This document shows, one piece after another, positions 51,533 through 60,834 of a stretch of DNA of 64,000 nt. Under the pieces are notes generated by a model. The model was not told the DNA's origin. It saw only the letters and a list, made by a program, of their open reading frames with translations, and did no database searches. Source of the stretch: DATKDP01 sp035546335 (lineage in GTDB: Bacteria; Acidobacteriota; Thermoanaerobaculia; Gp7-AA8); NCBI GenBank assembly GCA_035546335.1, contig DATKDP010000060.1:1-64000 (forward strand). The letters are read 5' to 3'. Every line of letters starts with the position of its first letter. The first letter of the stretch is position 1. The position numbers and the translations under genes are program-made.

Positions 51533-51946
51533 CTACCGGTTCGGTCCCACCCGCGACTCGACCTTCGGCGGGTCGCGAAATCTGCCGTGGAGCGCCTCGA
51601 CTACCGCGTGCTTGCGAGATGGCGCCTTCACCGCCGCCTCGCGCCCATCCAGCCAGTCCCCCACTGCTTCAGCCGAGTCAGGCAGTCCCCAGTCGCGCAT
51701 CAAAAGCCCGTAGTTGACAAAGTGCGCGTCGTCGATCATGAACGCGCCATGATCGCGGATCGCTTCGATCGCGCGTCTTTGTGGCCCTGTCAGGCTGGCG
51801 GCCGATGCCGGTGCGCGGTCTCCGCCAAACGCGAGGTTCAGCAGCGACGCGGAGAGCGAGACGCGCTCGAACGGAGTCGCTTCGCGGTGTTGGAGTGCAA
51901 TCGCGTCGATTGCGCGGCCGCGGTTGAAACGTCGACAGTGGGGCAC
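51533..51946 (-). CDS. hypothetical protein, possibly the C-terminal part of a larger gene
   Basis: About 137 aa with LTGPQRRAIEAIRDHGAFMI and VNYGLLMRDWGLPDSAEAVG. The pattern looks like the C-terminus of a longer helical protein I cannot name. The N-terminus (MPHCRRFNRGRAIDAIALQH) is not convincing, and the start overlaps the upstream region of the divergent SWIM gene. It may be truncated by the rearrangement that left the VOC fragments. Confidence 0.45.
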   Translation of the reverse strand: MPHCRRFNRGRAIDAIALQHREATPFERVSLSASLLNLAFGGDRAPASAASLTGPQRRAIEAIRDHGAFMIDDAHFVNYGLLMRDWGLPDSAEAVGDWLDGREAAVKAPSRKHAVVEALHGRFRDPPKVESRVGPNR

Positions 51947-51992
51947 ATGCTGGGCCTCGGAATGTCGCCGTGAGAGAATAGGACGATTCCAT

Positions 51993-53348
51993 ATGGCATC
52001 TGCCGCGCAGCTTCTGCAGACATACCGCTATCCGTTCGCCTCGCACGTCGACGCCGGCTACGGTCTTCGTCTGGCCACCTCCGGCACGCAGGAAGATGCG
52101 AACGAGTCGCCGTATTTCTTCGAAGGGCGTCTCGCTCGTCCCGATGAGCTGTCGGACATGCTCCTCGTGTTGTCCGAGCTCGTGCGCAGCCGTTTCTACA
52201 TCCCTGGTGCGATGCGGCAGATCGATCCGGTGGTGACGAGCAGTGAAGCCGCGCTCCGTTTCGAAGGCTTCTCCTCGTGTTGCGGCGTCTATGGTCGTGC
52301 CGACTTTACCGGGGAAGCATTCGAATCGGGCATTCGCAGCCCGGGCACGACGAACGTCGACTTCAATTCGCCGATGCGTGGCGCTCTGGGGCGCCTGCGT
52401 ACTGGTGGAGAGGCGCGGCTCGCGGTCGGCGCAGAGGAGGTGAAGCTCGCCTCCGAGGCAAGTGGCTCGGTGGTCGAAAAGAAAGTGAAGCTTCCGCATC
52501 GCTGGGTGAAAGGCTTCACCGAGGTGCAGGCGTATCTTCCGCGCCTGCGGACCTCGCTCGAGGTGAGCGCGCTCGAGGCGCAGCGATTTCTCCGTGCGCT
52601 CCCGCGGGGAGGTGCACCGAAAGAGGCGTCGTGGGTCGTGCCTTCCGGCAAGTCCCTGCGTCTATCGAAAGTCGCTTCGCGGGATGGTGTCAAAGTCGCG
52701 GGCACGGACCGCCTTCGCCTTTTCGAGCCCATCGCCGGCCGGGCGAAACGAATGCGCGTCTGGAGCGACGAGGAGACTGGCGTCAGCGCCTGGGAGCTCA
52801 TCTTCGAGACGGGACGGATGTGGATCGCCCTCAGCCCCGACATCTCCCGCGGGTTCTCCGGAGAGGGTCAGGTCCTGACGCAGCTCGCCGCCGGCGAGTG
52901 GGAAGGAGCAGTCCATCGCGTGCGCGCCGAGCTGCGCTGGCAATCGATGCTCGACGTCGAGGAGGTCGCTAGCCGGGCCGGGCTCACGCGTGAGGAGGTC
53001 GGGGCGGCGTTGGCAGTGCTAAGCGCTCGAGGCCTCGTCGGCTACGACTCCGCCGCGTCAGGCTACTTCCACCGTGAGTTGCCTTTCGACCTCTCGAAGG
53101 TCGAGCAGCTTCACCCTCGACTGAAGGACGCTCGCGCGATCGTCGCCGCCGGTGCACTGCGCTGGCAGGAGCGGAACGGTGTGGCCGGCGAGTGTTTCGT
53201 TCGCGGCACTGAGGTGGAGCATGTCGTTAGGCTGACGGAGAACGAGGACCGGTGTACCTGCCGGTGGTTCAGTCGCAATCAGGGAGAGCGTGGACCGTGC
53301 AAGCACATCCTTGCCGCCCGGATCGACCTCGAGGGGGACGATGACTGA
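51993..53348 (+). CDS. SWIM zinc-finger protein
   Basis: 451 aa from ATG 51993 (MASAAQLLQTYRYPFASH). The C-terminus carries the SWIM motif CTCRWFSRNQGERGPCKHI (CxCx(n)CxH) near residue 430, preceded by ECFVRGTEVEHVVRLT. A winged-helix-like stretch (MLDVEEVASRAGLTREEVGA) precedes it. SWIM fingers bind DNA or proteins. Homologues I recall (the E. coli YehQ type) sit beside MoxR/VWA conflict-type genes. The next gene starts 8 bp before its stop, so the two are translationally coupled. Confidence 0.88.
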   Translation: MASAAQLLQTYRYPFASHVDAGYGLRLATSGTQEDANESPYFFEGRLARPDELSDMLLVLSELVRSRFYIPGAMRQIDPVVTSSEAALRFEGFSSCCGVYGRADFTGEAFESGIRSPGTTNVDFNSPMRGALGRLRTGGEARLAVGAEEVKLASEASGSVVEKKVKLPHRWVKGFTEVQAYLPRLRTSLEVSALEAQRFLRALPRGGAPKEASWVVPSGKSLRLSKVASRDGVKVAGTDRLRLFEPIAGRAKRMRVWSDEETGVSAWELIFETGRMWIALSPDISRGFSGEGQVLTQLAAGEWEGAVHRVRAELRWQSMLDVEEVASRAGLTREEVGAALAVLSARGLVGYDSAASGYFHRELPFDLSKVEQLHPRLKDARAIVAAGALRWQERNGVAGECFVRGTEVEHVVRLTENEDRCTCRWFSRNQGERGPCKHILAARIDLEGDDD

Positions 53349-56280
53349 GGCGATCACGCAGGGCTGGAGCCCGGGGCAGTTCGTGGAGTGGGTGGAACAT
53401 GCCGATCGTGACGAGCTCCTGTCGGTACTCTGCAGTCTGACCGAGGCGGACCGGCGCCGCCTTTCGAAGGAAGTCTCGTCCGCTTACCGGAAGGTGCACG
53501 ACGTCGTCATCGGTCGGGTGAACCTGCGTCTCGCCGTCGTGGCCGTTTGCCCCTGGACGGATGTGAAGCGGGCGAACAGCCGCTTCTTTGCGTGGAATGA
53601 CTCCCCCGAGCACGATTCGACCGGAGACGTCGTGCGAGTGCTGCGCCAGCGGAAGCCGGATTGGATCGACAAATTCGTCGCCCAGGAGTTGGAGAAGGAA
53701 TCGCCGCGCTGGTCGGTGGTCCGGGGGCTCGTGCGCGATGGTGTCTGCGAACGTCCTTCCGCGGACAACTACATCATCAACATGGTGCGAACGTCAGCCG
53801 GCGAAGGCTGGTATCAACACCGCCAGCCTCTCCTCGAGAGAATCAAGGGCGATCCCACGCTGCTCGAGCACGAGATCTGGCGCATCTTCGAGGTCGATAC
53901 GGTCCGGGGGCAGCTCTTCCCCGGCGCGCGATCCACCTGGCAGGACGATCACGGGAGCGCGTGGGGCCCCACGCTCGTCGCGCTTGCGGAGGAAGGGGCA
54001 CTGGACCGCCGGAGGCTCCTCCACGCTGCGCACGAGACGCTGCGCAGAGGACTGCAGCTGCGGGACACACCCTTCCATGTCCAGCTGATCAAACGACTGG
54101 GGCCGAGTCCGGCGGAGCGCGCGGAGTTGCGGGAGACGTATCTGGACCTTCTGTCACATCGGATCGATGCCGTCGCCCGGTTCGCCCTCGATCAATGCGA
54201 CGTTCTCTGGAAGGAAGGGACGCTCGAGTCCCACACGCTGCTCGCACGGATCGCTCCCCTCCTGCAAAGGGAGACGAAGGCGCTGGCCGAAGCGGCCTTG
54301 AAGCTGCTCGCCGGAATGGTGAGAAAGGACGCCTCCCTTTCGGTCGAAGCGGCACGAGTCGCGGTCGAGGCACTCCGCCATCCTTCCGCGGATGTTCACG
54401 AGCTGGCGCTCGACCTCATCGGCACGTTAGGCGCTCCCGCGGAGCTGGCCGAGCTCGTCGACGAAGTCGCACCTTCGCAGCGCGCCCGCGCCACCAGTCT
54501 CGTCTCCTCGCGGAGCGCAGAAGATGAACAGGCCTCTGAGGTCGATCTCGACGAACTGCTCGCTCTGGCTCACGCGCTCGATCCCCTCTTGCGAGAGCTC
54601 TACTCGATCGATCCTCTTCTCGCCGCGATTGCCCGCGGCGAGACTGTCCCGCGATACCTTCCTTCTGCGAGCATCCCTCGTCTCGACGCGAGCCGTGCCG
54701 TCGAGCCGGTGCGTGATTTCACGGAAATGGTCGACCTGATGTTGGCGATCATGGAGACGCAAGCGACACCCGTCGACGTCGAGCGCGCGCTGGACGGCTT
54801 CAGCCGCCTTGCCGTCGAACCTCCTTCCGACTACAAACGACGCACGGCGGCACTTCTCAAGCGGACGACCCAGCATGCCACGGGATCGACCGACTGGAGC
54901 ATGGTCGGAACGCAGCTCATGCACCTCGTGCAGCTCTGGCTTCTGGGAGGCTCCGCTCTCCGCTCGAACCACCAGTCGCCGGAGCTCTTCCTGGAACTGC
55001 GCATCGACGAGATTCTGCAGCGGGTTCGCAGCCGGCGAGCCGCGCCGCTGCTGGCGCTGCCGACGCACGGAGTATGGATCGATCCGCTCGTGCTCGTGGA
55101 GCGAATGCATGTGTATCAGCAGGAGAAAACGCCGCTGGGGCGGCGCGATCTGCTGCAGGCTTTGCTCCGGCTCGCACCGGAACATCGTGCCGAAGCAATC
55201 GATGCAGCGACAGATCTCGAGGGAGAAGAGGCGGCCATTCTCCGCCACGCACTCGGTGCGACCGAGGAACCCAAACCAAAAGGGGTTCTGGCGCGACTCC
55301 TGGATGGCGTTGACGGCAAGAGAGGATCGTGGCGGCTCTGGGCCGCGGCGGCCCGCGCACGCGATCCGTTCGGGAGCGACGAGTCACTGCGCGACACACC
55401 TGCGGCCGAGCACCATTACGGCGCCGGAGCGATGACCTACTCCTGGTCGATTCGAATCGACAAGCAGCAGTACGTGAGGGCGAACGACTATTTTGTCGAG
55501 ATCACGTCTCCGCTGGCGTCCCGGAAGGATCCCGAGTGGCCCTTGTCGCTGTTCTTCGAGCGAGGCAGCCGCTGGATTCTCGGCTCGGTCGCCGACGTGC
55601 GATCCCGTCAGGCGATCTGGCCTTCCGATCCGACGCCTGTGTTCATCAAGGGAATTCACTCCATTGTCGATCGGATGTTCCGGCCAGCCTCTGGTTTCAC
55701 TCCGACTGCGGCGTATCTCGAGCCGCTCCTGGATCCGAACGTGAGGATGTCGCCCCTCGCTGAGCTGGCGCTCGCACTGGCCCTCGTGGCGCAGGACGCC
55801 GATGCACGAACGATGGCCGTCGACGCGGCGATTGCCGTCGTCGCCGATGGCCGGCTGCTGGGGGATGAGCTCGGAAGGATCTACACCGAGCTGCTCCGGG
55901 TCGAGGGCTTCCTGAAGCTCGGTCGCGTCGCCGACGCAGTCAATGCGATCGCACCTAACTCCTTGCTGCACCAGCTGGCCTGCGCCCGAATGCTCGATGA
56001 GTTGCTCGTCGCGATCGATCCTCCCGGACCTCGGGATCTCCACCACATCCTCAGCACCTACCGGGAGATCCTCGCGGCGACGAACCGCGCGGCCGATCCG
56101 AGACTGAAGACATTGCTCGCATCCGCCAGCGGCTCCGGCAAGACGGCGAAGCTGCTGAAGGAGATCGCCGGCGCGGATGGCCTCCACACGACGCCGGCGA
56201 AAGCGTACCAAATGCTGCTGGAGCAGCGGCTGGCATTGGCGAGCCCGCCTCGTTTGGCGGCGGCGCCGAGCCGGTCGTAG
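53341..56280 (+). CDS. large helical-repeat protein, DUF6493-like
   Basis: 979 aa from ATG 53341 (MTEAITQGWSPGQFVEWVEH). N-terminal blocks include RLAVVAVCPWTDVKRANSRF and WRIFEVDTVRGQLF. The middle shows HEAT-like helical repeats (ALKLLAGMVRKDASLSVEAA; ALRHPSADVHELALDLIGTL). A folded C-terminal region (YSWSIRIDKQQYVRANDYFV) follows. I assign DUF6493 from memory of proteins encoded next to SWIM genes; an HMM search should confirm it. It is coupled to the SWIM gene by an 8-bp overlap. Function unknown. Confidence 0.75.
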   Translation: MTEAITQGWSPGQFVEWVEHADRDELLSVLCSLTEADRRRLSKEVSSAYRKVHDVVIGRVNLRLAVVAVCPWTDVKRANSRFFAWNDSPEHDSTGDVVRVLRQRKPDWIDKFVAQELEKESPRWSVVRGLVRDGVCERPSADNYIINMVRTSAGEGWYQHRQPLLERIKGDPTLLEHEIWRIFEVDTVRGQLFPGARSTWQDDHGSAWGPTLVALAEEGALDRRRLLHAAHETLRRGLQLRDTPFHVQLIKRLGPSPAERAELRETYLDLLSHRIDAVARFALDQCDVLWKEGTLESHTLLARIAPLLQRETKALAEAALKLLAGMVRKDASLSVEAARVAVEALRHPSADVHELALDLIGTLGAPAELAELVDEVAPSQRARATSLVSSRSAEDEQASEVDLDELLALAHALDPLLRELYSIDPLLAAIARGETVPRYLPSASIPRLDASRAVEPVRDFTEMVDLMLAIMETQATPVDVERALDGFSRLAVEPPSDYKRRTAALLKRTTQHATGSTDWSMVGTQLMHLVQLWLLGGSALRSNHQSPELFLELRIDEILQRVRSRRAAPLLALPTHGVWIDPLVLVERMHVYQQEKTPLGRRDLLQALLRLAPEHRAEAIDAATDLEGEEAAILRHALGATEEPKPKGVLARLLDGVDGKRGSWRLWAAAARARDPFGSDESLRDTPAAEHHYGAGAMTYSWSIRIDKQQYVRANDYFVEITSPLASRKDPEWPLSLFFERGSRWILGSVADVRSRQAIWPSDPTPVFIKGIHSIVDRMFRPASGFTPTAAYLEPLLDPNVRMSPLAELALALALVAQDADARTMAVDAAIAVVADGRLLGDELGRIYTELLRVEGFLKLGRVADAVNAIAPNSLLHQLACARMLDELLVAIDPPGPRDLHHILSTYREILAATNRAADPRLKTLLASASGSGKTAKLLKEIAGADGLHTTPAKAYQMLLEQRLALASPPRLAAAPSRS

Positions 56281-56431
56281 CGGTGATCTGCAGCCCAGAT
56301 CTCGGGTGACTCTGAACTTCAGTCGAAGCGGCAGATCGACCACTGCCGACCACGCCGCGAAATGCCGTGCTGACCTTCTTCACGCTTATTCGCGCGCGTC
56401 GTGGCAGAATGGCGCCCACACTGAGGCGACT

Positions 56432-58078
56432 ATGGAGCAAGAACTCGAAAGCGCGATCGAACGCGACGACGCCACATTCGTTACGCAGTGGTTAGAGCAG
56501 CGCGGATACGTCGATTTCATCGACCAGACCGGAGAGAGCTGCCTGGGGATGGCCTGCCGCCATCGATCACGCGCGGTCGTCGAGGCTCTTCTGCAGCGCG
56601 GAGCACCGCTCGACGTGCTCGGCGTCTGGCCGTCTCCCCTCGTCCACGCCGTCGAATCTGGCGATGAGGCGATCGTTCAGCGTCTCCTGGATGCCGGCGC
56701 TGATGCCGGTAGCGAGACGTGGCACGAAGATGCCGACCTTCCGCTGCTGTCGGCTGTTAGGGATCGTCACTGGTCGATTGCATCGCGACTGGTTCAAGCC
56801 GGTGCAATCGAGAAAGCCGACGCCGCATGGCTGCCTGAGGTCATCGAAGCCACTCTTGCAGGAAAAGGAAAGGGACGCTCACGCGTCCTGGCGGAGATCT
56901 TCACGCATACGCTGAGCCGGTTCGGTGATTCGCCGGTTCCGGTGCACGACAGGCTTCTGAAGAAAGCAGCCTCGTTGCTGAAGCGCGACGCGGGCAGCCG
57001 TGAGCTCCCCGGGCGCATCGCCTCGTCGGTGGATGAAAAGAAGGCGCTCGAGGAAGAGATTCTCGACCTCTACACAGAGCAGGAGAAACCCGAGGAGGCC
57101 ATGCAGCTGCTCCGCGATGCGCCGCCTGCGCTGAGGTCCCATCTTGCGGCGAAGCTTCTAAAACATGCGATCTGGGAGAAACGGCCGGATCACGTCGACG
57201 AGCTTCTGACCATCATCGGTAACGACGTCAATGTGTCCGGCGAAGGGGGAGCGACACCGCTGATGTGGGCCGCTTACGACAAGAATCTTCCTGTCGTGAG
57301 GGAGCTCGCCGCGCGCGGAGCTCAGATTCGCAGAGGCGATAACGACCACACCTCGGTGCTCGAATGGGCGCGACTCGGCGGCGATCAGAAGATCATCGAA
57401 TATCTGCAGGAGCTGATTCTGCAGAGTGCGCCCGATGTCGACGCGCGGGATGACGAGCGGATTGCGAGACTCCGTGGCGATGCGCTGCAGCGAGAGCTGG
57501 ATCGTGCCGCCGTCGAGGCAGCATCAGAGAACCGTTGGGATCGCGTGGAGCAGTTGCTGGCTCGCGGGGCCGGCGTGAATGGTCGCGGACGCGGGGGAAG
57601 AACGGTGCTCATGTACGCGGCGTCCGCTGGAGATCGCGCGCGCATCGATCAGCTTCTCGCTCGAGGCGCCGACGTCTACGCGAAGGACGACCGCGGGTAC
57701 ACCGTGCCGACTCACGCTGCCGGAAGCGGAGACGACGAGCTTTACGAATATCTCTTCTCGCTCAGTGTCGCGAAGTTTCCGGACGTCGAAGCACTGCTCG
57801 ACGGGTACGAGCCAACGGTGGTGAAGCTCACCGGGATTACGAACTTCTCCGTTTTTCTCTACGGCATTCCCGACTCATGGCCGGCAGCCTATCGTGGCGA
57901 ATTGCGGCTGAAGCTCGACGACGAAGAGAAACTTCGCCTCGAGGTTTCGATCGGAGTGCGAATGCCGCGGACGGTGTCGCTGATGTTCTCGTTCGTTGAT
58001 GATTGGCGCGTCGAGGAGATGCGCGGAATGTTCAGGATGCCGGCGTTATCGCACTCGGTTCTCCAGCGGTGCGAATGA
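56432..58078 (+). CDS. ankyrin-repeat protein
   Basis: 548 aa from ATG 56432 (MEQELESAIERDDATFVTQW). Ankyrin repeats occur in two blocks, residues about 30-130 (SCLGMACRHRSRAVVEALLQ; HAVESGDEAIVQRLLDAGAD) and about 250-440 (GATPLMWAAYDKNLPVVREL; RTVLMYAASAGDRARIDQLL), separated by a helical linker. The C-terminal 100 residues form a different beta-rich domain (YGIPDSWPAAYRGELRLKLD). It is the third gene of the SWIM-DUF6493 run, after a 151-bp gap. Its end overlaps the permease remnant. Confidence 0.85.
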   Translation: MEQELESAIERDDATFVTQWLEQRGYVDFIDQTGESCLGMACRHRSRAVVEALLQRGAPLDVLGVWPSPLVHAVESGDEAIVQRLLDAGADAGSETWHEDADLPLLSAVRDRHWSIASRLVQAGAIEKADAAWLPEVIEATLAGKGKGRSRVLAEIFTHTLSRFGDSPVPVHDRLLKKAASLLKRDAGSRELPGRIASSVDEKKALEEEILDLYTEQEKPEEAMQLLRDAPPALRSHLAAKLLKHAIWEKRPDHVDELLTIIGNDVNVSGEGGATPLMWAAYDKNLPVVRELAARGAQIRRGDNDHTSVLEWARLGGDQKIIEYLQELILQSAPDVDARDDERIARLRGDALQRELDRAAVEAASENRWDRVEQLLARGAGVNGRGRGGRTVLMYAASAGDRARIDQLLARGADVYAKDDRGYTVPTHAAGSGDDELYEYLFSLSVAKFPDVEALLDGYEPTVVKLTGITNFSVFLYGIPDSWPAAYRGELRLKLDDEEKLRLEVSIGVRMPRTVSLMFSFVDDWRVEEMRGMFRMPALSHSVLQRCE

Positions 58079-58650
58079 GAATGGTCATCGACTGCTGGTC
58101 CTGGGTGTGCGGCTGATATGACTCCGTGAAAACCGGGTGATCGACACCAGCCCGTCGCGTGTCCGCCACGATCCCTACGATCGTCGTCCACGGAGAATCG
58201 TCGGCCGGATCTCCGAATGTGAAACGCTTCCCAAGCGGGTCCTCGTTGGCCCAGTGCGTCTTCGCCGCGGTCTCGTTGATGATGGCGACGCGCTGCCCGT
58301 CAGCGCCGTCGCGATCCGAGAAAAAGCGTCCACGGAGCAATGGAACCTGAAGCACCTGGAAGAAATCAGGCGTGATGATGTCGAAGGTCAGGGGCTGCTG
58401 AATCGTCTCCAGTCGACCCTCGATCGTGAAGCTGGAAGAGTTCGGCATCCTGCCCAATAGAACCGAGAGCACGGGAGCATTGCCTTTGCGCGTCATTGTC
58501 CGCTGAAGCCTTCGGGCTCCGGAAATCGTCTCGAGGGACTCCGAGGAATGTCGCGTAGGGGCCGGATATGCCGGCGCCTATCTCGACTCTCCGGCTGCCC
58601 TTGTGTTCCGCGGTCGCGGAGCCACGGTCGCGCTCCAGGCCCTGCATCGC
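58032..58650 (-). pseudogene. ABC-transporter permease (ADOP/MacB-like) fragment
   Basis: The minus strand encodes SSSFTIEGRLETIQQPLTFD, ITPDFFQVLQVPLLRGRFFS, VAIINETAAKTHWANEDPLG and DSPWTTIVGIVADTRRAGVD, the periplasmic domain of acidobacterial-type permeases. Only about 150 codons are open. Helices at both ends are missing and further matching material lies in another frame near 58500-58650. It is therefore a decayed fragment. Such permeases are characteristic of Acidobacteriota. Confidence 0.75.
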
Positions 58651-58675
58651 AGCAGGTGGTCACTGGTGATACTAT

Positions 58676-58687
58676 CTGACTAGTCAG
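58676..58687. promoter_or_regulatory. palindromic operator of the Phd/VapC pair
   Basis: Perfect 12-bp palindrome CTGACTAGTCAG, ten bases before the antitoxin ATG and just after a GATACT -10-like hexamer (58668-58673). Binding of the antitoxin here would block the promoter, the usual autoregulation of Phd/VapB-type operons. Confidence 0.65.
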
Positions 58688-58697
58688 GACGCACTGA

Positions 58698-58937
58698 ATG
58701 AGAAAGCACAGCGTTTACGAAGCGAAAGCGCACTTCTCCGAGCTGGTCGAGCGGGCCGAGGCCGGCCTCAGCACGGTCATCACAAAACGCGGGCGGGTGG
58801 TGGCCAGGATCGTCCCCGCGACCGAGGGGTCATGGGATCGCACGGCAATCCTCGAGGAAGCGGAGGCCGTTCGGAAGAGTCTTGCGGTGGACGGATCATT
58901 CCGTGTTGCGGATCTGCTGGAAGACGGACGTTTGTAG
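58698..58937 (+). CDS. Phd/YefM-type antitoxin
   Basis: 79 aa. The N-terminal DNA-binding fold has the family pattern SVYEAKAHFSELVERAEAGL, followed by STVITKRGRVVARIVP. The acidic C-terminal tail (AVDGSFRVADLLEDGRL) would wrap the toxin. Its TAG stop shares a base with the GTG start of the PIN toxin. A palindromic operator is directly upstream. Confidence 0.93.
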   Translation: MRKHSVYEAKAHFSELVERAEAGLSTVITKRGRVVARIVPATEGSWDRTAILEEAEAVRKSLAVDGSFRVADLLEDGRL

Positions 58938-59347
58938 TGGCATTCGTACTCGACGCCTCGATCGCGATCGCGTGGGTAGTCCCAACCCAGTCGAATGCCT
59001 ACGCAAAGCGGGTCAGGCTCCTTGCCCGCCACGAACCATTTCACGTTCCCTCGATCTTCAACGCAGAGATCGCAAACGTCCTCGTCGCACTGGAACGTCG
59101 CGGAATCCTCAGCGCTCACGGAGCGGAAACTGCGGCCTCCGTGCTGAGCAGACTGGAGCCCGTCGTGCATGAGCTCGATCTCACCATTGTTCAACTTCGG
59201 GCGATCGCAGTTCGGTTTGGACTCAGCGCGTATGACGCAAGCTATCTCGCGCTGGCGCTGGACGCGAATCTACCCGTGGCCTGCGGTGACCGACCGCTCA
59301 AGGCTGCCCTGTCGAAGGCGGGCGTGAAGCTGTTCGCCACACGCTGA
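58937..59347 (+). CDS. VapC-type PIN-domain toxin ribonuclease
   Basis: 136 aa from GTG 58937. Four acidic residues of the PIN active site are visible: FVLDASIAIAW, IFNAEIANVL, YDASYLALAL and CGDRPLKAA. It cleaves RNA in a Mg-dependent way when free of its antitoxin. The start overlaps the antitoxin stop (TAGTG). It looks intact. The following 59348-59619 shows no gene. Confidence 0.93.
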   Translation: MAFVLDASIAIAWVVPTQSNAYAKRVRLLARHEPFHVPSIFNAEIANVLVALERRGILSAHGAETAASVLSRLEPVVHELDLTIVQLRAIAVRFGLSAYDASYLALALDANLPVACGDRPLKAALSKAGVKLFATR

Positions 59348-59619
59348 GGCAGGCACGGTGCCCTCCAGGATTCGGTAGGGTGCGCCGCGAAGCAGGGGGT
59401 CGTGCGTCCTCGCACGATCGCGATGGCGTCCTCGCCATCGCTGGCAGGCTTGCTCACATCGTCCCGACTCGCGAAGGGCGGCGAGGACGGCCGAGACTTG
59501 CTCGAGAATCATGATCGGCCGTCCATGCATCCCGTCTCGACCGAGGTTCGAGAAGGAGGTAACTTCCCGGAGGAGATTCGAAAAATCGCGGGACGATCGC
59601 CATTTTACGTGTCAATATG

Positions 59620-59840
59620 GCGAAACGAACGCAATCCTTCAGGAGATCTTCTTTCTGTGGCGACCATTCCTCCGCGATTCGGGCGACGATCTCGTGCTGG
59701 AGCTCGCAGTGGCCGCCGGGTGTGACGTGATCGTGACGCACAACGTTCGAGATTTTGCGGGCGCCGAGAAGTTGGGAGTCCGCGTATTGACGCCGGGAAA
59801 ATTTTTGCAGGGGCTTCGAGGAAACCAATGGGCGCGTTGA
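59620..59840 (+). pseudogene. PIN-domain toxin, C-terminal fragment
   Basis: Reads EIFFLWRPFLRDSGDDLVLE, LAVAAGCDVIVTHNVRDFAG and GVRVLTPGKFL, the C-terminal half of COG2402-type PIN toxins including the conserved VTHNVRDF. The N-terminal half with the first catalytic Asp is missing. Its stop overlaps the start of the RHH antitoxin gene. Confidence 0.75.
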
Positions 59841-60103
59841 GTCTACGGCTGCCGGAATCGTTACATCGGAAACTCGGCGAAGTTGCGGAGCGCGAAGGCG
59901 TGTCGATCAATCAGTTGATCAGCTCGGCCGTTGCGGAAAAGATGTCGGCGCTGATGACCGAGGAGTACCTCGAGGCACGGGCCAAACGGGGAAGCCGTCG
60001 AAAGTTCGAGGCGGTACTCGCCAGGGTGCCCGATGTCGCGCCTGATGCCGCGGACCGGCTTCCCGCGGCTCCTCGCAGAAAGCATCGTAAGAAGAGCTCC
60101 TGA
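59828..60103 (+). CDS. HicB-like/RHH antitoxin
   Basis: 91 aa. LSLRLPESLHRKLGEVAERE followed by GVSINQLISSAVAEKMSAL is a ribbon-helix-helix DNA-binding domain of the HicB-C/antitoxin type. The basic tail ends RRKHRKKSS. It starts inside the end of the broken PIN gene, so the antitoxin survives without its toxin. Confidence 0.85.
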   Translation: MGALSLRLPESLHRKLGEVAEREGVSINQLISSAVAEKMSALMTEEYLEARAKRGSRRKFEAVLARVPDVAPDAADRLPAAPRRKHRKKSS

Positions 60104-60247
60104 AGGCGGGACCGGCGACTTCTCACCATTCCCTGATCGATCGAAGGCCGTACACTCGATGGTTTGGCACCCCATCAGAACTTCCTCCTCACCCTGCAGC
60201 GTCATTGTGGGCGCATGTTCCCACGCTTCGTGATCTAGACTGAGATC

Positions 60248-60562
60248 GTGAAACCTACGTTCGTCTCCTCCAGGCGCCAGGAACGCAGAATTGGCGGGCT
60301 CAGACTCGTCGACAGCCGGTATCCGCCCGATTTCGTCTCTGCGAAGCATTCTCACGAGAACCTGCTGGTCTACTAGATCTGCCAGGGAACGATGGAGGAG
60401 AGGGTCTTGCGCCTGCTGCGATCGACGGACGATTCCATAGCCGGCATCGCGATCGCTGCCGGATTCGCAGATCAGAGCCACCTCTGCCGCATCTTCCGCG
60501 CACTCGCAGGCTACGCGCCATCCACCCACCGGCGCCGCATCCAGGGACGAAACGATGCTTGA
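60248..60562 (+). pseudogene. AraC-family regulator with internal deletion
   Basis: From GTG 60248 the frame gives an AraC-type cupin start (RIGGLRLVDSRYPPDFVSAK, then HSHENLLVY) that stops at TAG 60374-60376. The same frame then continues with the C-terminal helix-turn-helix (DSIAGIAIAAGFADQSHLCR, then IFRALAGYAPSTHRRR). About 170 codons of a normal AraC protein are missing between them. Its end runs into the 85-bp direct repeat. Confidence 0.8.
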
Positions 60563-60632
60563 GCACGTTCAAGCGGATTGATCCCGAGTGCGCTACCTTG
60601 CGGTCATGAGAACGATTCGGCTTCTTTTGATT
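60548..60632. repeat. 85-bp direct repeat, left copy
   Basis: Matches 63517-63601 at 83 of 85 positions. It includes the region before, and the first eight codons of, the lipoprotein gene (ATG 60606), which here is cut off and followed by SDR pseudogene sequence. Confidence 0.95.
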
Positions 60633-60834
60633 TGGCGGATGCGCTCTTCGTCGTACGAGGCGCGGCCGTAAGTCGCCGCGGCCTGCGCAGTTGATGAGCA
60701 GGTGATCGTACCGAGGTGTTCCGCGGCCGCGATCGCGCGGCGACACGGTGACGACGCGCATCGACTCCGAGAGCCGCTCCGCGAGGGCGGGCGCCGAGGC
60801 CCGACATACCGCCGGTGATGATCGCGACGTTCAT
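60633..60834 (-). pseudogene. short-chain dehydrogenase fragment with frameshifts
   Basis: From ATG 60834 the minus strand reads MNVAIITGGMSGLGA, a Rossmann glycine motif, then shifts frame to ALAERLSESMRVVTVSPRD and YDHLLINCAG. It shifts again to ATYGRASYDEERIRQIK. It is too short for an SDR (expected about 240 aa) and ends at the direct repeat. Its start overlaps the stop of the upstream membrane-protein gene as ATGA, so it was once translationally coupled. Confidence 0.75.
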
